A stretch of 64,000 nt of DNA, taken from NCBI GenBank assembly GCA_963845735.1, contig CAWJTR010000003.1, forward strand, positions 62,001 to 126,000, in the 5' to 3' direction. Both the position numbers and the translations under genes were made by a program. Origin of the DNA: AP-15 sp963845735. GTDB taxonomy: Bacteria > Pseudomonadota > Alphaproteobacteria > ATCC43930 > CGMCC-115725. A model generated the notes under the pieces. The model did no database searches. It was given only the letters and a program-made list of their open reading frames with translations, and was not told where the DNA came from. Shown here piece by piece: positions 17,334 through 26,574 of this stretch (position 1 is its first letter; every line of letters begins with the position of its first letter).

Positions 17334-18545
17334 ATGCCCCGACTGCCAGTAGCCAGTCCATCGGAAGGCCGTCGACCGGCGGTTCTGCAGGTTTTGCCGA
17401 GCCTTGTCTCGGGCGGGGCCGAACGCGGCACCATTGAATTGGCGGCGGCATTGATCGCGGCCGGCTGGAACGCCTATGTCGCCTCGGCCGGCGGCCCGCT
17501 CGAGCGCGACCTCGCCCGCGTCGGCGCCACCCACCTGACCCTGCCGCTCGCATCGAAAAATCCGCTGGTCCTACACCGCAACAGGGCCGCGCTGGCCCGC
17601 GCGATCCGCGCTCTCGGCATCGACATCGTCCATGCCAGGAGCCGCGCCCCCGCGTGGAGCGCGTGGTCGGCGGCACACGCGACGGGCCGGCATTTCGTGA
17701 CGACGTTTCACAACGCCTACGGCGCGGGCTCGGCTCTCAAGCGCTGGTACAACTCGGTCATGGCGCGCGGCGAGCGGGTCATCGCTATCTCCGATTTTGT
17801 CGCCGACCATGCGGCCAAGGTGTACGGCGTCGAGCCGGACCGCCTGCGCACCATCCCGCGCGGCGTCGATCTCGATATTTTCGATCCGGGACGGGTTGGC
17901 GGCGAGCGGATCGCCAGCCTCGCGCGGCAATGGCGGCTCCCCGACGGGGTGCCGACGGTGATGTTGCCGGGTCGGCTGACGAGATGGAAGGGCGGGCTCG
18001 ATTTTATCGCCGCGGTTGCCGTACTGGGCCGCCGCGACATCTGCTGCGTGCTGGTGGGCGCGGAGCAGCGGCACGGTTTTCGCCGCGAGCTGGAAACGGC
18101 GATCGAGCAGCGCAAGCTCGTCGGTCTGTTCCGCATCGTCGAGCACTGTCCGGATATGGCCGCCGCATACATGCTGGCCGATGTCGTCGTCTCGGCGTCG
18201 AGCGACCCCGAGGGTTTCGGTCGGACCATCGTCGAAGCACAGGCGATGGGTCGGCCGGTGGTCGCCACCGATCATGGCGGCGCCCGCGAGACGATCGTGC
18301 CCGGTGCGACCGGCTGGCTGGTGCCCGCGCGCAACCCCGCCGCCCTCGCCGCGGCGATCGGCGCCGCCCTGTCGCTTGGGCCGGGCGAGCGCTCGCTGCT
18401 TGCCAAGCGCGCAATCTCGCACATCGCGGCCAACTTTACCCATGAGGCGATGTGCACCCGTACGATCGAAGTTTATGAAGAATTGCTGTTTCCCGAGAAG
18501 GACCTAGCCGCAACCGGAATCGCGCCAGTGGCCTTGCGGGCGTAG
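17334..18545 (+). CDS. Glycosyltransferase, GT4 family
   Basis: GT-B fold retaining glycosyltransferase, probably acting on lipopolysaccharide or exopolysaccharide at the cytoplasmic face of the membrane. N-terminal domain: VLQVLPSLVSGGAERGTIEL, the common acceptor-side entry motif. C-terminal domain: MLPGRLTRWKGGLDFI, then the GT4 E-x7-E region SSDPEGFGRTIVEAQAMG followed by PVVATDHGGARETIV. 403 residues, intact. ATG at 17334 is chosen over an upstream TTG. It stands alone, with the GMC oxidoreductase gene starting 24 bases after its stop, so cotranscription is possible. Donor and acceptor unknown. Confidence 0.88.
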   Translation: MPRLPVASPSEGRRPAVLQVLPSLVSGGAERGTIELAAALIAAGWNAYVASAGGPLERDLARVGATHLTLPLASKNPLVLHRNRAALARAIRALGIDIVHARSRAPAWSAWSAAHATGRHFVTTFHNAYGAGSALKRWYNSVMARGERVIAISDFVADHAAKVYGVEPDRLRTIPRGVDLDIFDPGRVGGERIASLARQWRLPDGVPTVMLPGRLTRWKGGLDFIAAVAVLGRRDICCVLVGAEQRHGFRRELETAIEQRKLVGLFRIVEHCPDMAAAYMLADVVVSASSDPEGFGRTIVEAQAMGRPVVATDHGGARETIVPGATGWLVPARNPAALAAAIGAALSLGPGERSLLAKRAISHIAANFTHEAMCTRTIEVYEELLFPEKDLAATGIAPVALRA

Positions 18546-18569
18546 GCGCCAAAAGCAGCGAGGAGGGAG

Positions 18570-20193
18570 ATGCCGACCGACGACACCTACGATTACATTG
18601 TGACCGGAGCCGGGTCAGCGGGCTGCGTCGTAGCCGCGCGGCTCAGCGAGTCCGGTCGCTATCGCGTGCTGCTGCTCGAAGCCGGTGGCGAGGATCGCTA
18701 CCCCTGGATCCATGTCCCGATGGGCTATGGCCGGCTGTTCAGCAATCCCCGCGTCAACTGGATGTACGAGAGCGAGCCAGAGCCCGAACTCGAGGGCCGA
18801 TCGATGTACCAGCCGCGCGGCAAGGTATTGGGCGGCACCAGCTCGATCAACGGCATGGTCTATATGCGCGGCAACCCCGCCGATTACGACGAATGGCGCC
18901 AGCGCGGCTGCACCGGCTGGGACTGGGACAGCGTGCTGCCGTACTTCAAAAAGGCCGAGGACCAGGAGCGCGGGCCGGACGAATTTCACGGAACCGGCGG
19001 GCCGCTGCGCGTCTCCGATCAGCCGGCGCGCTTCGAATTGGCCGAGCATTGGATCGCCGCGGCGATCGAGGCCGGATTGCCGGCCAACAACGACTTCAAT
19101 AACGGACAGCAAGACGGCGCCGGGCCGTTCCAGACCACCACCAATCGCCGCCGACGCTGGAGCACTTCCGCGGCCTATCTGCGCCCGGCGCGCAATCGCA
19201 AGAACCTGACGGTAGCGACGAATGCTCTGGCGACCCGCGTGGCGATCGAAAACGGCCGGGCCACCAGCGTCGAGTATTTAGGAAACGGGGCACGTCAAAC
19301 CGCGCGGGCGCGCGGCGAGGTGATCGTCTGCGGCGGCGTCTTCAATTCGCCGCAGCTATTGCAATTGTCCGGGCTAGGGCCGGGCGAACTGCTGCAGCGG
19401 CCTCGGCATTCCGGTGGTGCGCGACATGCCGGCCGTCGGCGCCGATCTGCAGGATCACTTCTACGTTCGGCTGGCCTTTCGCTGTACCAAGCCGATCACC
19501 CTGAACGATGTCGCCAACAACCCGCTGCGCAAGGTGATGGCCGGGGTGCAGTACATGCTGTTCCGGACCGGGCCGTTGGCGACCAACGGGATCTGCGCCG
19601 GCGGCTTTGCGCGCAGCGACCAGCGTCTCGAACGACCCGACATCCAGCTCAATTTCAGCTTGTGGAGCTTTGCCGAGCGAACCCGGAAAGGAGTCTATCC
19701 GCATCCCTTCCCCGGTTTCACGGTCAGTGCGGTGCATCTGCGCCCCGACGCGCGCGGCGAGGTCCGGGTAAAGAGCGCCGATCCGCTCTCGGCCCCGGCC
19801 ATCCGCTTCAACTTCTTGAAGACCCATTACGATTTGCAGGCGCTGACCGCCGGGATGCGGCTGGCGCGCAAGATCGTCAATCAACCGGCGCTCTCCGATT
19901 ATGTCGCCGATGAACTGATCCCGGGCAAGGATGTCAACACCGACGCCGAGTTCGAGGCCGCCATTCGCAGAAATGGCATCTCCAACCTGCACCCTGTGGG
20001 CACCTGCCGCATGGGGACGGATGAGGCTGCGGTGCTCGATCCGCGGCTGCGGGTGCGCGGCATCGGCCGTCTGCGCGTCGTCGACGCCTCCGTCATGCCT
20101 TCGGTCCCGGCCGGCAACACCAACGCGCCGTCGATCATGATCGGCGAAAAAGCCTCGGACATGATCCTCGAAGACGCCCGCGCGACGGCGTGA
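18570..20193 (+). CDS. GMC-family FAD oxidoreductase (choline dehydrogenase-like), one frameshift
   Basis: Flavoprotein alcohol dehydrogenase/oxidase. FAD-binding GAGSAGCVVAARLSE at residue 12, the first GMC signature GKVLGGTSSINGMVYMRGN, and the second signature GVFNSPQLLQLSGLGP. The C-terminal half holds the catalytic His region ISNLHPVGTCRMG and the final PSVPAGNTNAPSIMIGEKA. The frame breaks between the halves. One extra C at 19401-19402 turns LLQRLGIPVVRDM into nonsense. AGGAGGG is placed ideally before the ATG. Full length of about 540 residues when corrected. Substrate (choline, polyethylene glycol or another alcohol) not determinable. Confidence 0.88.
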
Positions 20194-20213
20194 GCCCGGG
20201 CGAGTTACTGCAC

Positions 20214-21521
20214 CTACGCCGTTTCGAGCAGACGCTGACCGACGAACTCGCCTCGCGCGACGCCGCGCGGGACAGGCGAAGAGACCGCCGCCGGTGTGAG
20301 TCACGAATTGATTGAGCATGTCGAATTTCGCCATCTTGTCGAAGATCTTGATGAATCCGGTCCGCGGATCGCGCTGGTAGCAGACGAAGAACAGACCGGC
20401 GTCATATTCCATTCCTTGCCGCCAGGGCGGCCAGCGCTCGGCGGTGAAGTTGACGCCATCATTGTATGAATAGGGCCGCCGCAGGATTTGCGCGCCATCG
20501 TTGCTCGCCGCGGCGGCGAGACGGACATGGGCGCTCTCGGGAATGACCGGGTTCCCGTCCTTGTCGGTCGCATTCAAGTCGAGCGGATCGAACTCGTTTT
20601 TCAAACCCAATGGCGCGCCCGAATATTTGTGCCGGCCAAAGGTCTGTTCCTGAAAATCGACCTTCATGCGGTCCCAATGCTCCAGCGCCATTCGGATTCG
20701 CCGAAAGACCACGTAACTCCCGCCCTGCATCCACGCTGGGCCTTCCTCGCCGACCCATACGAATTTCTCCATCATGGCGGGGTCGTCGACCGATGGATTG
20801 TTTGTCCCGTCCTTGAAACCCATCAGATTGCGCGGTGTCTGCTTCGGGCCGAAATCGGCGGTGAAGCCGGTCTGCGCCCAGCGCATTTCAGCCGCGCCAT
20901 AGGCGAGCCTCACCAGTTCGCGAACGGCGTGGAAGGCGACCTGAGGATCGTCGGCGCAGGCCTGTATCGATAAATCGCCGCCGGTACGCGTATCGAGCAA
21001 TTGATCGCCATTGAAGCGGGGCAGATCGACCAGCGCCGGCGGCCGGTGCGCCGCGAGACCGTAGCGGTCCTTTCCGTCCTTGACGAACAATCCGGCGCCG
21101 AACCCGAAAGTCACCGTCAGCCGCGCCGGCGGCAAGCCCAGCGCCGCCCCGGTGTCGGGGCCGGGGACCGCGGCGTCTTGCCCGATCGGCTCGGCCGACT
21201 GACCGGCGGCCATCCTGGCGGCGGCAGCGGTCCAGCCGCGCAGCAGCCTGATCAGATCGTCGCGCTTGGCGGTCTGAAGATCGAGTGCAGCAACATAGGT
21301 GTGACCCTGCACCGGCGTCGTGATCCCGCCCTGGTGCTTGCCCCAAAACGGCTCGACCGCGACCGCGCCGTCACGCGCCGCATCCCCGCTCCTCTTGTCT
21401 GACCACGCGCCCCGGCGACACCGCGGCACCTGAACCCCGCTCCCGCGCCGCAAGCCCCGCCGCCGCGCGGACCAAACCCGCGACGGGTCGGACGCAACCC
21501 TGGGTGATCCGGCGCATTCAT
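20214..21521 (-). CDS. Tat-exported DyP-type heme peroxidase (EfeB-like), three frameshifts
   Basis: Dye-decolourising peroxidase or deferrochelatase. Start ATG at 21521 gives a twin-arginine motif PTRRGF before an alanine-rich stretch, so the mature protein is periplasmic. Core: EPFWGKHQGGI, LMGFKDGTNNPS (GxxDG distal motif), VVFRRIRMALEHWDRM (distal Arg), proximal heme His in SAHVRLAA, and DAGLFFVCYQRDP. Extra bases are inferred at 21472-21473, the C-run 21410-21413 and the G-run 20269-20271. Correcting the last gives the ending GEFVGQRLLETA with a stop at 20214. It is convergent with the GMC oxidoreductase gene. No efeUO partner is adjacent. Confidence 0.85.
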
Positions 21522-21676
21522 CGAGTGGCTTTCACCAAAGTCTTCATATCGTCTTCGACCTAAATAAAATCCCTTGCGGTCCGGCGCCAGCCTCAGCCGG
21601 AAAAGACCGCCCTTGCCGTTCGGCGAGCTGCGCTTCACCAGTTGACAGTCGTTAATAAACGGTTGGCGCTGATACC

Positions 21677-21705
21677 TTGACGCCGCACGGTCGGTTGGCG
21701 ATATT
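21677..21705 (+). promoter_or_regulatory. Candidate promoter for the thr leader and thrS operon
   Basis: TTGACG (21677-21682) and GATATT (21700-21705) are separated by 17 bases. Transcription would then start at about 21712-21713, that is, at the ATG of the leader peptide, giving a leaderless mRNA. No Shine-Dalgarno sequence precedes that ATG, which fits. A second TTGACA at 21642 has no good -10 partner. Confidence 0.45.
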
Positions 21706-21712
21706 GCGGCGC

Positions 21713-21790
21713 ATGAGTGTAAGCGGCCGGAACGTAACCACGACTACCACCACTCCTCGTGGCGGGGTGCCGGGAGGTCGTGTACGCTGA
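21713..21790 (+). CDS. Threonine-rich leader peptide of the thrS attenuator
   Basis: A 25-codon ORF starting at ATG 21713 with sequence MSVSGRNV, then six consecutive threonine codons (ACC ACG ACT ACC ACC ACT), then PRGGVPGGRVR and TGA. It is followed by a terminator hairpin and then thrS, so charged tRNA-Thr would be sensed by ribosome position. The 3' part of the ORF (GGCGGGGT, 21761-21768) is perfectly complementary to ACCCCGCC (21818-21825), the 5' arm of the terminator. Stalling on Thr codons would leave it free to pair there and prevent termination. It was found by reading, since it is too short for routine gene calling. No ribosome-binding site; possibly leaderless. Confidence 0.82.
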   Translation: MSVSGRNVTTTTTTPRGGVPGGRVR

Positions 21791-21815
21791 TCCAGCGCCA
21801 AGACTTTGACCTGAT

Positions 21816-21846
21816 AGACCCCGCCGGACAACGGACGGGGTCTTTT
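21816..21846 (+). terminator. Attenuator terminator upstream of thrS
   Basis: Stem of 8 bp, AGACCCCG (21816-21823) with CGGGGTCT (21836-21843). Inner CCG/CGG pairing shortens the loop. It is followed by a short T-run ending at 21846. The 5' arm overlaps the segment complementary to the leader ORF, so terminator and antiterminator are mutually exclusive. Confidence 0.8.
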
Positions 21847-21966
21847 CGTGACCACTGGGCCCCGTCCGAGCGGCAAATCGACGGAGCACAGGAGATGAGG
21901 AACCCGCGAATAAAACGTGCCGTGCGCTTGGCACGATGGGTTCGTCGTTTGTTTGCAGGCGGTGAA

Positions 21967-23931
21967 ATGGCTGAAAATCTCGACGATGGACGACATCCAG
22001 GCCCATCGGCGCCGATCGTCGTGACCTTGCCTGACGGCAAGCACCGCGAGTTTAGCGAGCCGGTCACCGGCGCCGAACTCGCGGGCGCGATCGGACCCGG
22101 GCTCGCCAAGGCGGCGATAGCGCTAAAGCTCGACGGGCGCCTGCGCGATCTAGCCACCGTGATCGACCATGACGCCGCGGTCGCAATCATCACCCGCGAC
22201 ACCCCCGAGGGGCTTGAGATCCTGCGCCATGACGCCGCCCACGTCATGGCCGAGGCGGTCAAGGAGCTTTATCCCGACACCCAGGTCACCTTCGGCCCCG
22301 CGACCGAGACCGGCTTTTATTACGATTTCGCTCGCGCCGAGCCCTTTACGCCGGAAGATCTGGAGCAGATCGAAGAGCGGATGCGTGCGATCGTACGCCG
22401 CGACGAAAAGATCAGCCGCGAGGTCTGGGACCGCGACGCCGCGATCGCCTTCTTCGCCAGCATCGGCGAACGCTACAAGGCCGAATATATTGGCGAGATC
22501 CCGCCGGGCGAGGAGATCAGCCTCTATCGCCAGGGCGGGTTTGTCGATCTGTGTGTAGGGCCGCATTTGCCTTCGACCGGGCATCTCGGCCAGGCGTTCA
22601 AGCTGACCAATGTGGCAGGCGCTTATTGGCGCGGCGACGCTCGCAACGCGCAATTGCAGCGCGTCTACGGCACCGCCTGGGCGAGCCAGAAGGAGCTCGA
22701 CCAGTACCTGTTCCGGATCGCGGAGGCCGAACGCCGCGACCATCGCCGTCTCGGCCGCGAGCTCGATTTGTTTCATCTGGGCGAGGAGGCGGTCGGCAGC
22801 GTCTTTTGGCACCCGAAGGGCTGGACGCTGTTCCGCATCATCGAGGCTTATATGCGCCGGCGCCTCGATGCCGCTGGTTACTCCGAGGTCAAGGGTCCGC
22901 TGCTGCTCGACCGCAGCCTGTGGGAGGCGACCGGCCATTGGGAAAATTTTCGCGAGAACATGTTTGTTGCCGAGAGCCGCGACGAGCGGGTGCTCGCGGT
23001 CAAGCCGATGAACTGCCCGGGCCATGTGTTGATCTTCGCCGACCGGCTCAGAAGCTACCGCGAATTGCCGCTGCGGCTTGCCGAATTCGGCAGCTGCCAT
23101 CGGAACGAGCCGTCGGGCGCCCTGCACGGCATCATGCGGGTGCGCGGCTTTACCCAGGACGACGCGCACATCTTCTGTACCGAGAGCCAGGTGACCGGGG
23201 AGGCAATCGCGTTTTGCGGGTTATTGCTGTCGATTTACCGCGATTTCGGCTTTGAGGATGTCGAGATCAAATTCGCCGACCGGCCGCCGCAACGGATCGG
23301 CGGCGACGCCCTCTGGGACCGCGCCGAGCGGGACTTGAAAGCGGCAGTCGAACAGGCCGGGCTTGCCTATGCCTACAGTCCCGGCGAAGGCGCCTTCTAC
23401 GGCCCGAAGCTTGAATTCCATCTGCGCGACGCGCTCGGCCGGCAATGGCAGTGCGGCACGTTGCAGCTTGATTTCATGATGCCGGAACGGCTCGGCGCCG
23501 TTTATGTCGGCGAGGATGGCGGCCGCCACACTCCGGTTATGCTGCACCGCGCGATCCTCGGCTCGATGGAGCGCTTTATCGGGATCCTGATCGAGCATTA
23601 TGCCGGTCGGTTTCCGCTGTGGCTGGCGCCGGTGCAGATCGTCGTCGCCTCGATTACCGAGGAAGCGGCCGATTACGCCGCCGAAGTCGTCCGCGCCTGC
23701 TCCTCCGCCGGGCTCAGGGCCGTCCTCGATGCCGGCAACGAAAAGATCTCGTACAAGGTGCGCGAACACAGCCTCGCCAAGGTGCCGATCATGCTCGTCG
23801 TCGGAGGGCGCGAGGCTGCGACGCGAGCAGTGGCATTGCGTCGGCTCGGCGGCAATGCGCAGGAAGCTCTTGCGCTCGACGAAGCCGTCGCTAGATTGAA
23901 GCAGGAGGCGGCGGTTCCATCGTTGCCGTAA
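21967..23931 (+). CDS. thrS: Threonyl-tRNA synthetase
   Basis: Class II synthetase that charges tRNA-Thr. Domains in order: N-terminal TGS (IVVTLPDGKHREF), editing domain with the HxxxH-type HDAAHVMAEAVKELYP, catalytic core with the zinc Cys in MNCPGHVLIF, motif 2 FGSCHRNEPSGALHG and motif 3 MLHRAILGSMERFIG, then the anticodon-binding domain. The ATG at 21967 fits the family N-terminus. An in-frame ATG at 21895 would add 24 residues, but its AGGAG site touches the codon. Expression is probably controlled by the threonine attenuator at 21713-21846. First gene of the infC-rpmI-rplT-pheST direction. Confidence 0.94.
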   Translation: MAENLDDGRHPGPSAPIVVTLPDGKHREFSEPVTGAELAGAIGPGLAKAAIALKLDGRLRDLATVIDHDAAVAIITRDTPEGLEILRHDAAHVMAEAVKELYPDTQVTFGPATETGFYYDFARAEPFTPEDLEQIEERMRAIVRRDEKISREVWDRDAAIAFFASIGERYKAEYIGEIPPGEEISLYRQGGFVDLCVGPHLPSTGHLGQAFKLTNVAGAYWRGDARNAQLQRVYGTAWASQKELDQYLFRIAEAERRDHRRLGRELDLFHLGEEAVGSVFWHPKGWTLFRIIEAYMRRRLDAAGYSEVKGPLLLDRSLWEATGHWENFRENMFVAESRDERVLAVKPMNCPGHVLIFADRLRSYRELPLRLAEFGSCHRNEPSGALHGIMRVRGFTQDDAHIFCTESQVTGEAIAFCGLLLSIYRDFGFEDVEIKFADRPPQRIGGDALWDRAERDLKAAVEQAGLAYAYSPGEGAFYGPKLEFHLRDALGRQWQCGTLQLDFMMPERLGAVYVGEDGGRHTPVMLHRAILGSMERFIGILIEHYAGRFPLWLAPVQIVVASITEEAADYAAEVVRACSSAGLRAVLDAGNEKISYKVREHSLAKVPIMLVVGGREAATRAVALRRLGGNAQEALALDEAVARLKQEAAVPSLP

Positions 23932-24000
23932 CGCAGTTTGGCAAAGTCGGTTCGACGCGCTTCAACCAGATAGAGGAGAATATAGATACCCAGACCACCG

Positions 24001-24522
24001 ATGAACCTCACCCCGACCCGCGAAGGGCCCCGGATCAACGACGAGATCGGTGTCCCGCGCGTGCGCTTGGTCGATGACCGGGGCAATATGGTGGGGGTGG
24101 TCGGGCGCAACGAGGCGCTCGCTATGGCCGCGGATGCCGGCTTCGACCTCGTCGAGATAGCGCCCAATGCCGATCCGCCGGTCTGCAAGATGCTGGACTT
24201 CGGCAAATATAAATACGAAGAACAGAAGAAAAAAAACGAGGCCCGCAAAAAGCAGAAAATCATCGAAGTCAAGGAAATCAAGCTGCGCCCAAGCATCGAC
24301 GATCACGATTACGACGTAAAGATGCGCAGCATGATCAAATTTCTCGAGGAAGGCGATAAAGTCAAGGTGACGATGCGGTTCCGCGGGCGCGAGTTGGCGC
24401 ATCAGGAGCTGGGCATGGACGTCCTGATCCGAGTCCGCGACAATCTGCAGGAACTCGCCAAGGTCGAGCAGATGCCGCGCATGGAAGGCCGGCAGATGAC
24501 GATGGTGATCTCGCCGAAATAG
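24001..24522 (+). CDS. infC: Translation initiation factor IF-3
   Basis: Binds the 30S subunit, blocks premature 50S joining and checks the start codon. 173 residues, intact. N-domain GPRINDEIGVPRVRLVDD, the lysine-rich linker YKYEEQKKKNEARKKQK, and C-domain IKLRPSIDDHDYDVKMR with VTMRFRGRELAHQELG. It starts with ordinary ATG at 24001; many bacteria use AUU here, and no such codon is needed by this frame. GAGGAG lies rather far upstream (about 20 bases), so initiation may be weak. It lies 69 bases after thrS in the conserved order thrS-infC-rpmI-rplT. Confidence 0.95.
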   Translation: MNLTPTREGPRINDEIGVPRVRLVDDRGNMVGVVGRNEALAMAADAGFDLVEIAPNADPPVCKMLDFGKYKYEEQKKKNEARKKQKIIEVKEIKLRPSIDDHDYDVKMRSMIKFLEEGDKVKVTMRFRGRELAHQELGMDVLIRVRDNLQELAKVEQMPRMEGRQMTMVISPK

Positions 24523-24642
24523 TCATCCCCTCCCCCGACTTGCTTTCGCCGGGGGGCATCGCTATAAGGCGCGGCTCGAATGGGCGGCGGCGCGCAGCAC
24601 GATGGCTCGCCGCGTCGTCGCAACGTCGGCACGGATTATGAA

Positions 24643-24846
24643 ATGCCCAAGCTCAAGACCAAGAGCGGCGCCAAAAAGCGGTTCGGCCGCACCGGCGCCG
24701 GCAAGATCAAAGTCGCGCACGCCTACAAGCGCCATCGGCTGATCAGCAAGGACAAGCAGGCCAAGCGCAAGGCGCGCGGCACGCAAACCCTGGAGAAGGG
24801 CGACAGCAAGCTCGTCCTGACCTATATGCCTTATCTGCGGGGCTGA
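24643..24846 (+). CDS. rpmI: 50S ribosomal protein L35
   Basis: Small basic 50S subunit protein of 67 residues. It starts MPKLKTKSGAKKRFGRTGAG, the universal L35 N-terminus, and ends TYMPYLRG. ATG at 24643 is chosen because the 21 codons that could be added upstream have no similarity to the family. It is followed after three bases by rplT, with which it is translationally linked in most bacteria. Confidence 0.96.
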   Translation: MPKLKTKSGAKKRFGRTGAGKIKVAHAYKRHRLISKDKQAKRKARGTQTLEKGDSKLVLTYMPYLRG

Positions 24847-24849
24847 GCC

Positions 24850-25233
24850 GTGGCGCGCGTCAAACGCGGGGTTACCACCCACGCCCGCCACAAGAAGGTC
24901 CTCGAACTCGCCAAGGGTTATCGCGGGCGGGGCAGCACCGCCTATCGCATCGCGATCGAGAAGGTCGAGAAGGCGCTGCGTTATGCCTATCGCGACCGGC
25001 GCAACCGCAAGCGCGATTTCCGCGCCCTGTGGATCCAGCGGATCAATGCCGGCGCGCGCGAACACGGGCTGACCTATTCGCAATTCATGCACGGGATCAA
25101 ACTCGCCGGGCTGGATCTCGACCGCAAGGTCCTGTCCGATATTGCGATCCGCGAGCCCGAGGCGTTCGCCGCGGTGGTCACGACCGCGCGCGCGGCGCTG
25201 GCCGCGGCGCCGCCGGCTGCAGCAGCGGCCTGA
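24850..25233 (+). CDS. rplT: 50S ribosomal protein L20
   Basis: Binds 23S rRNA early in 50S assembly and, in enterobacteria, represses its own operon. 127 residues from a GTG at 24850. Family sequence ARVKRGVTTHARHKKVLELA, then GYRGRGSTAYRIA and RDRRNRKRDFRALWIQRINA. The C-terminus carries an alanine-rich extension (AALAAAPPAAAAA) beyond the usual 118-120 residues. A palindromic repeat and a terminator follow before pheS. Confidence 0.96.
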   Translation: MARVKRGVTTHARHKKVLELAKGYRGRGSTAYRIAIEKVEKALRYAYRDRRNRKRDFRALWIQRINAGAREHGLTYSQFMHGIKLAGLDLDRKVLSDIAIREPEAFAAVVTTARAALAAAPPAAAAA

Positions 25234-25276
25234 TCCACACCAGGATGAAGAGATCGCGACGCAACACCCTTCCTCG

Positions 25277-25342
25277 TCATCCCGACGAAGGTCGGGACCC
25301 ATTTCGGCCATGGGTACCGGCCTTCGCCGGTATGACAATGAG
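25277..25342. repeat. Alphaproteobacterial palindromic repeat
   Basis: Two short hairpins, CCCGAC-GAAG-GTCGGG (25281-25296) and ACCGGC-CTTC-GCCGGT (25316-25331), are flanked by TCATC and ATGACA. This is the common dispersed element of the form CGTCATCCCGGCGAAGGCCGGG. It lies between rplT and pheS. Confidence 0.7.
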
Positions 25343-25411
25343 CGGCGGCGATTTACCGGTCGGCGAATCAGCGCTGAGGCCCTGCGCCGAGGCATTGCGA
25401 GAGCTGCGAAG

Positions 25412-25436
25412 GGGCCGTATCGAGCGGCCCTTTTTT
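25412..25436 (+). terminator. Rho-independent terminator between rplT and pheS
   Basis: GGGCCG (25412-25417), loop TATCGAG, CGGCCC (25425-25430), then TTTTTT. It would end or attenuate the thrS-rplT transcript before pheS. No phenylalanine-rich leader ORF was found upstream, so it does not look like a Phe attenuator. Confidence 0.7.
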
Positions 25437-25480
25437 ATTTCCAGGAAGAGCTGACACGGGTAAAGCGAGATCCGCGGAAG

Positions 25481-26574
25481 ATGCCGGACCAATTGATCGA
25501 TGCCGCCGCCGCAAGAGTCGAAGCGGCGACTCGTCGCCGGAAGCGCTCGAAGAAGTCCGCGTCAAATACCTCGGACGGCGTGGATCGCTGACCCTTGCGA
25601 TGCGCGAGCTTGGGCGGGCTCGATCCGGAAGCGCGGCGCCGCGCCGGTGCGGAATGATGAATGCCGCCAAAGACCGGATCACGGCGGCCCTCAGCCGAGG
25701 CGGCAAGCCGGACTCGGCCGCGCCGCTCTCGAACAGCGGCTCGGCAGCTGAGCGCGCCGACGTGACCTTGCCGGTGACTTTCGCCGGAGAGGGCCGCATC
25801 CATCCGATCAGCCAGACGATCGACGAGATCGTCGCGATCTTCGGCGAGATGGGTTTTGTCGTCGCCGAGGGGCCGCATATCGAGGAGGATTTCTACAATT
25901 TTACCGCGCTCAACATCCCGCCCGAGCATCCGGCGCGCCAGGAGCACGACACCTTCTATCTGCCGGAGCGCGCCGACGGCACCCGGCTGGTGCTGCGCAC
26001 TCACACCTCGCCGGTACAGATCCGCACGATGCTGGCGCAGCAGCCGCCGATCCGGATCATCGTGCCGGGTCGCACCTTTCGCTGCGACCACGACGCGACG
26101 CACTCGCCGATGTTCCATCAGGTCGAGGGGCTGGTCATCGACCGAACGACCCATATGGGCCACCTCAAGGGCTGCCTGATCGAATTCTGCCGCGCCTTTT
26201 TTGGCATCGACGATTTGCCGGTCCGCTTCCGCCCGAGCTATTTCCCGTTCACCGAGCCCTCGGCCGAGGTCGATATCGGCTGCTCGCGCAAGGGCGGACG
26301 GCTCGAAATCGGCGCCGGCGGCGACTGGCTCGAAATCCTCGGCAGCGGCATGGTCCACCCGAAAGTGCTGGCAAATTGCGGCATCGACCCCTCCGAGTAT
26401 CAGGGCTTCGCGTTCGGCATGGGGATCGAGCGGGTGGCGATGCTGAAATACGGCATCCCCGATCTGCGGGCGTTTTACGATTCGGATCTGCGGTGGCTGC
26501 GCCACTACGGCTTTCTGCCGCTCGACATTCCCTCGCTGGTGCGCGGCCCGCTCAGCGGAGGTGCTCCGGCATGA
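25481..26574 (+). CDS. pheS: Phenylalanyl-tRNA synthetase alpha subunit, N-terminus frameshifted
   Basis: Catalytic subunit of the (alpha-beta)2 class II enzyme that charges tRNA-Phe. From about 25740 the core is intact: LRTHTSPVQIRTM, GRTFRCDHDATHSPMFHQ, FRPSYFPFTEPSAEVD and GFAFGMGIERVAMLKYGI. The N-terminal coiled-coil third is recoverable only by switching frames: MPDQLIDAAAARVEAAT, then SPEALEEVRVKYLGRRGSL, then MNAAKDRITAAL, then AALEQRL. At least four single-base events are inferred between 25530 and 25745, some compensating. The TGA overlaps the ATG of pheT. Essential gene, so sequence error is likely. Confidence 0.88.

Noticed and set aside
19342..21453. A 703-residue minus-strand ORF.
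   Set aside because: The last 300 codons are the antisense of the GMC oxidoreductase. The DyP part ends at 20214 after correcting one base.
25260..25440. A phenylalanine attenuator upstream of pheS.
   Set aside because: A terminator is present, but no leader ORF with clustered Phe codons and no competing antiterminator pairing could be found.
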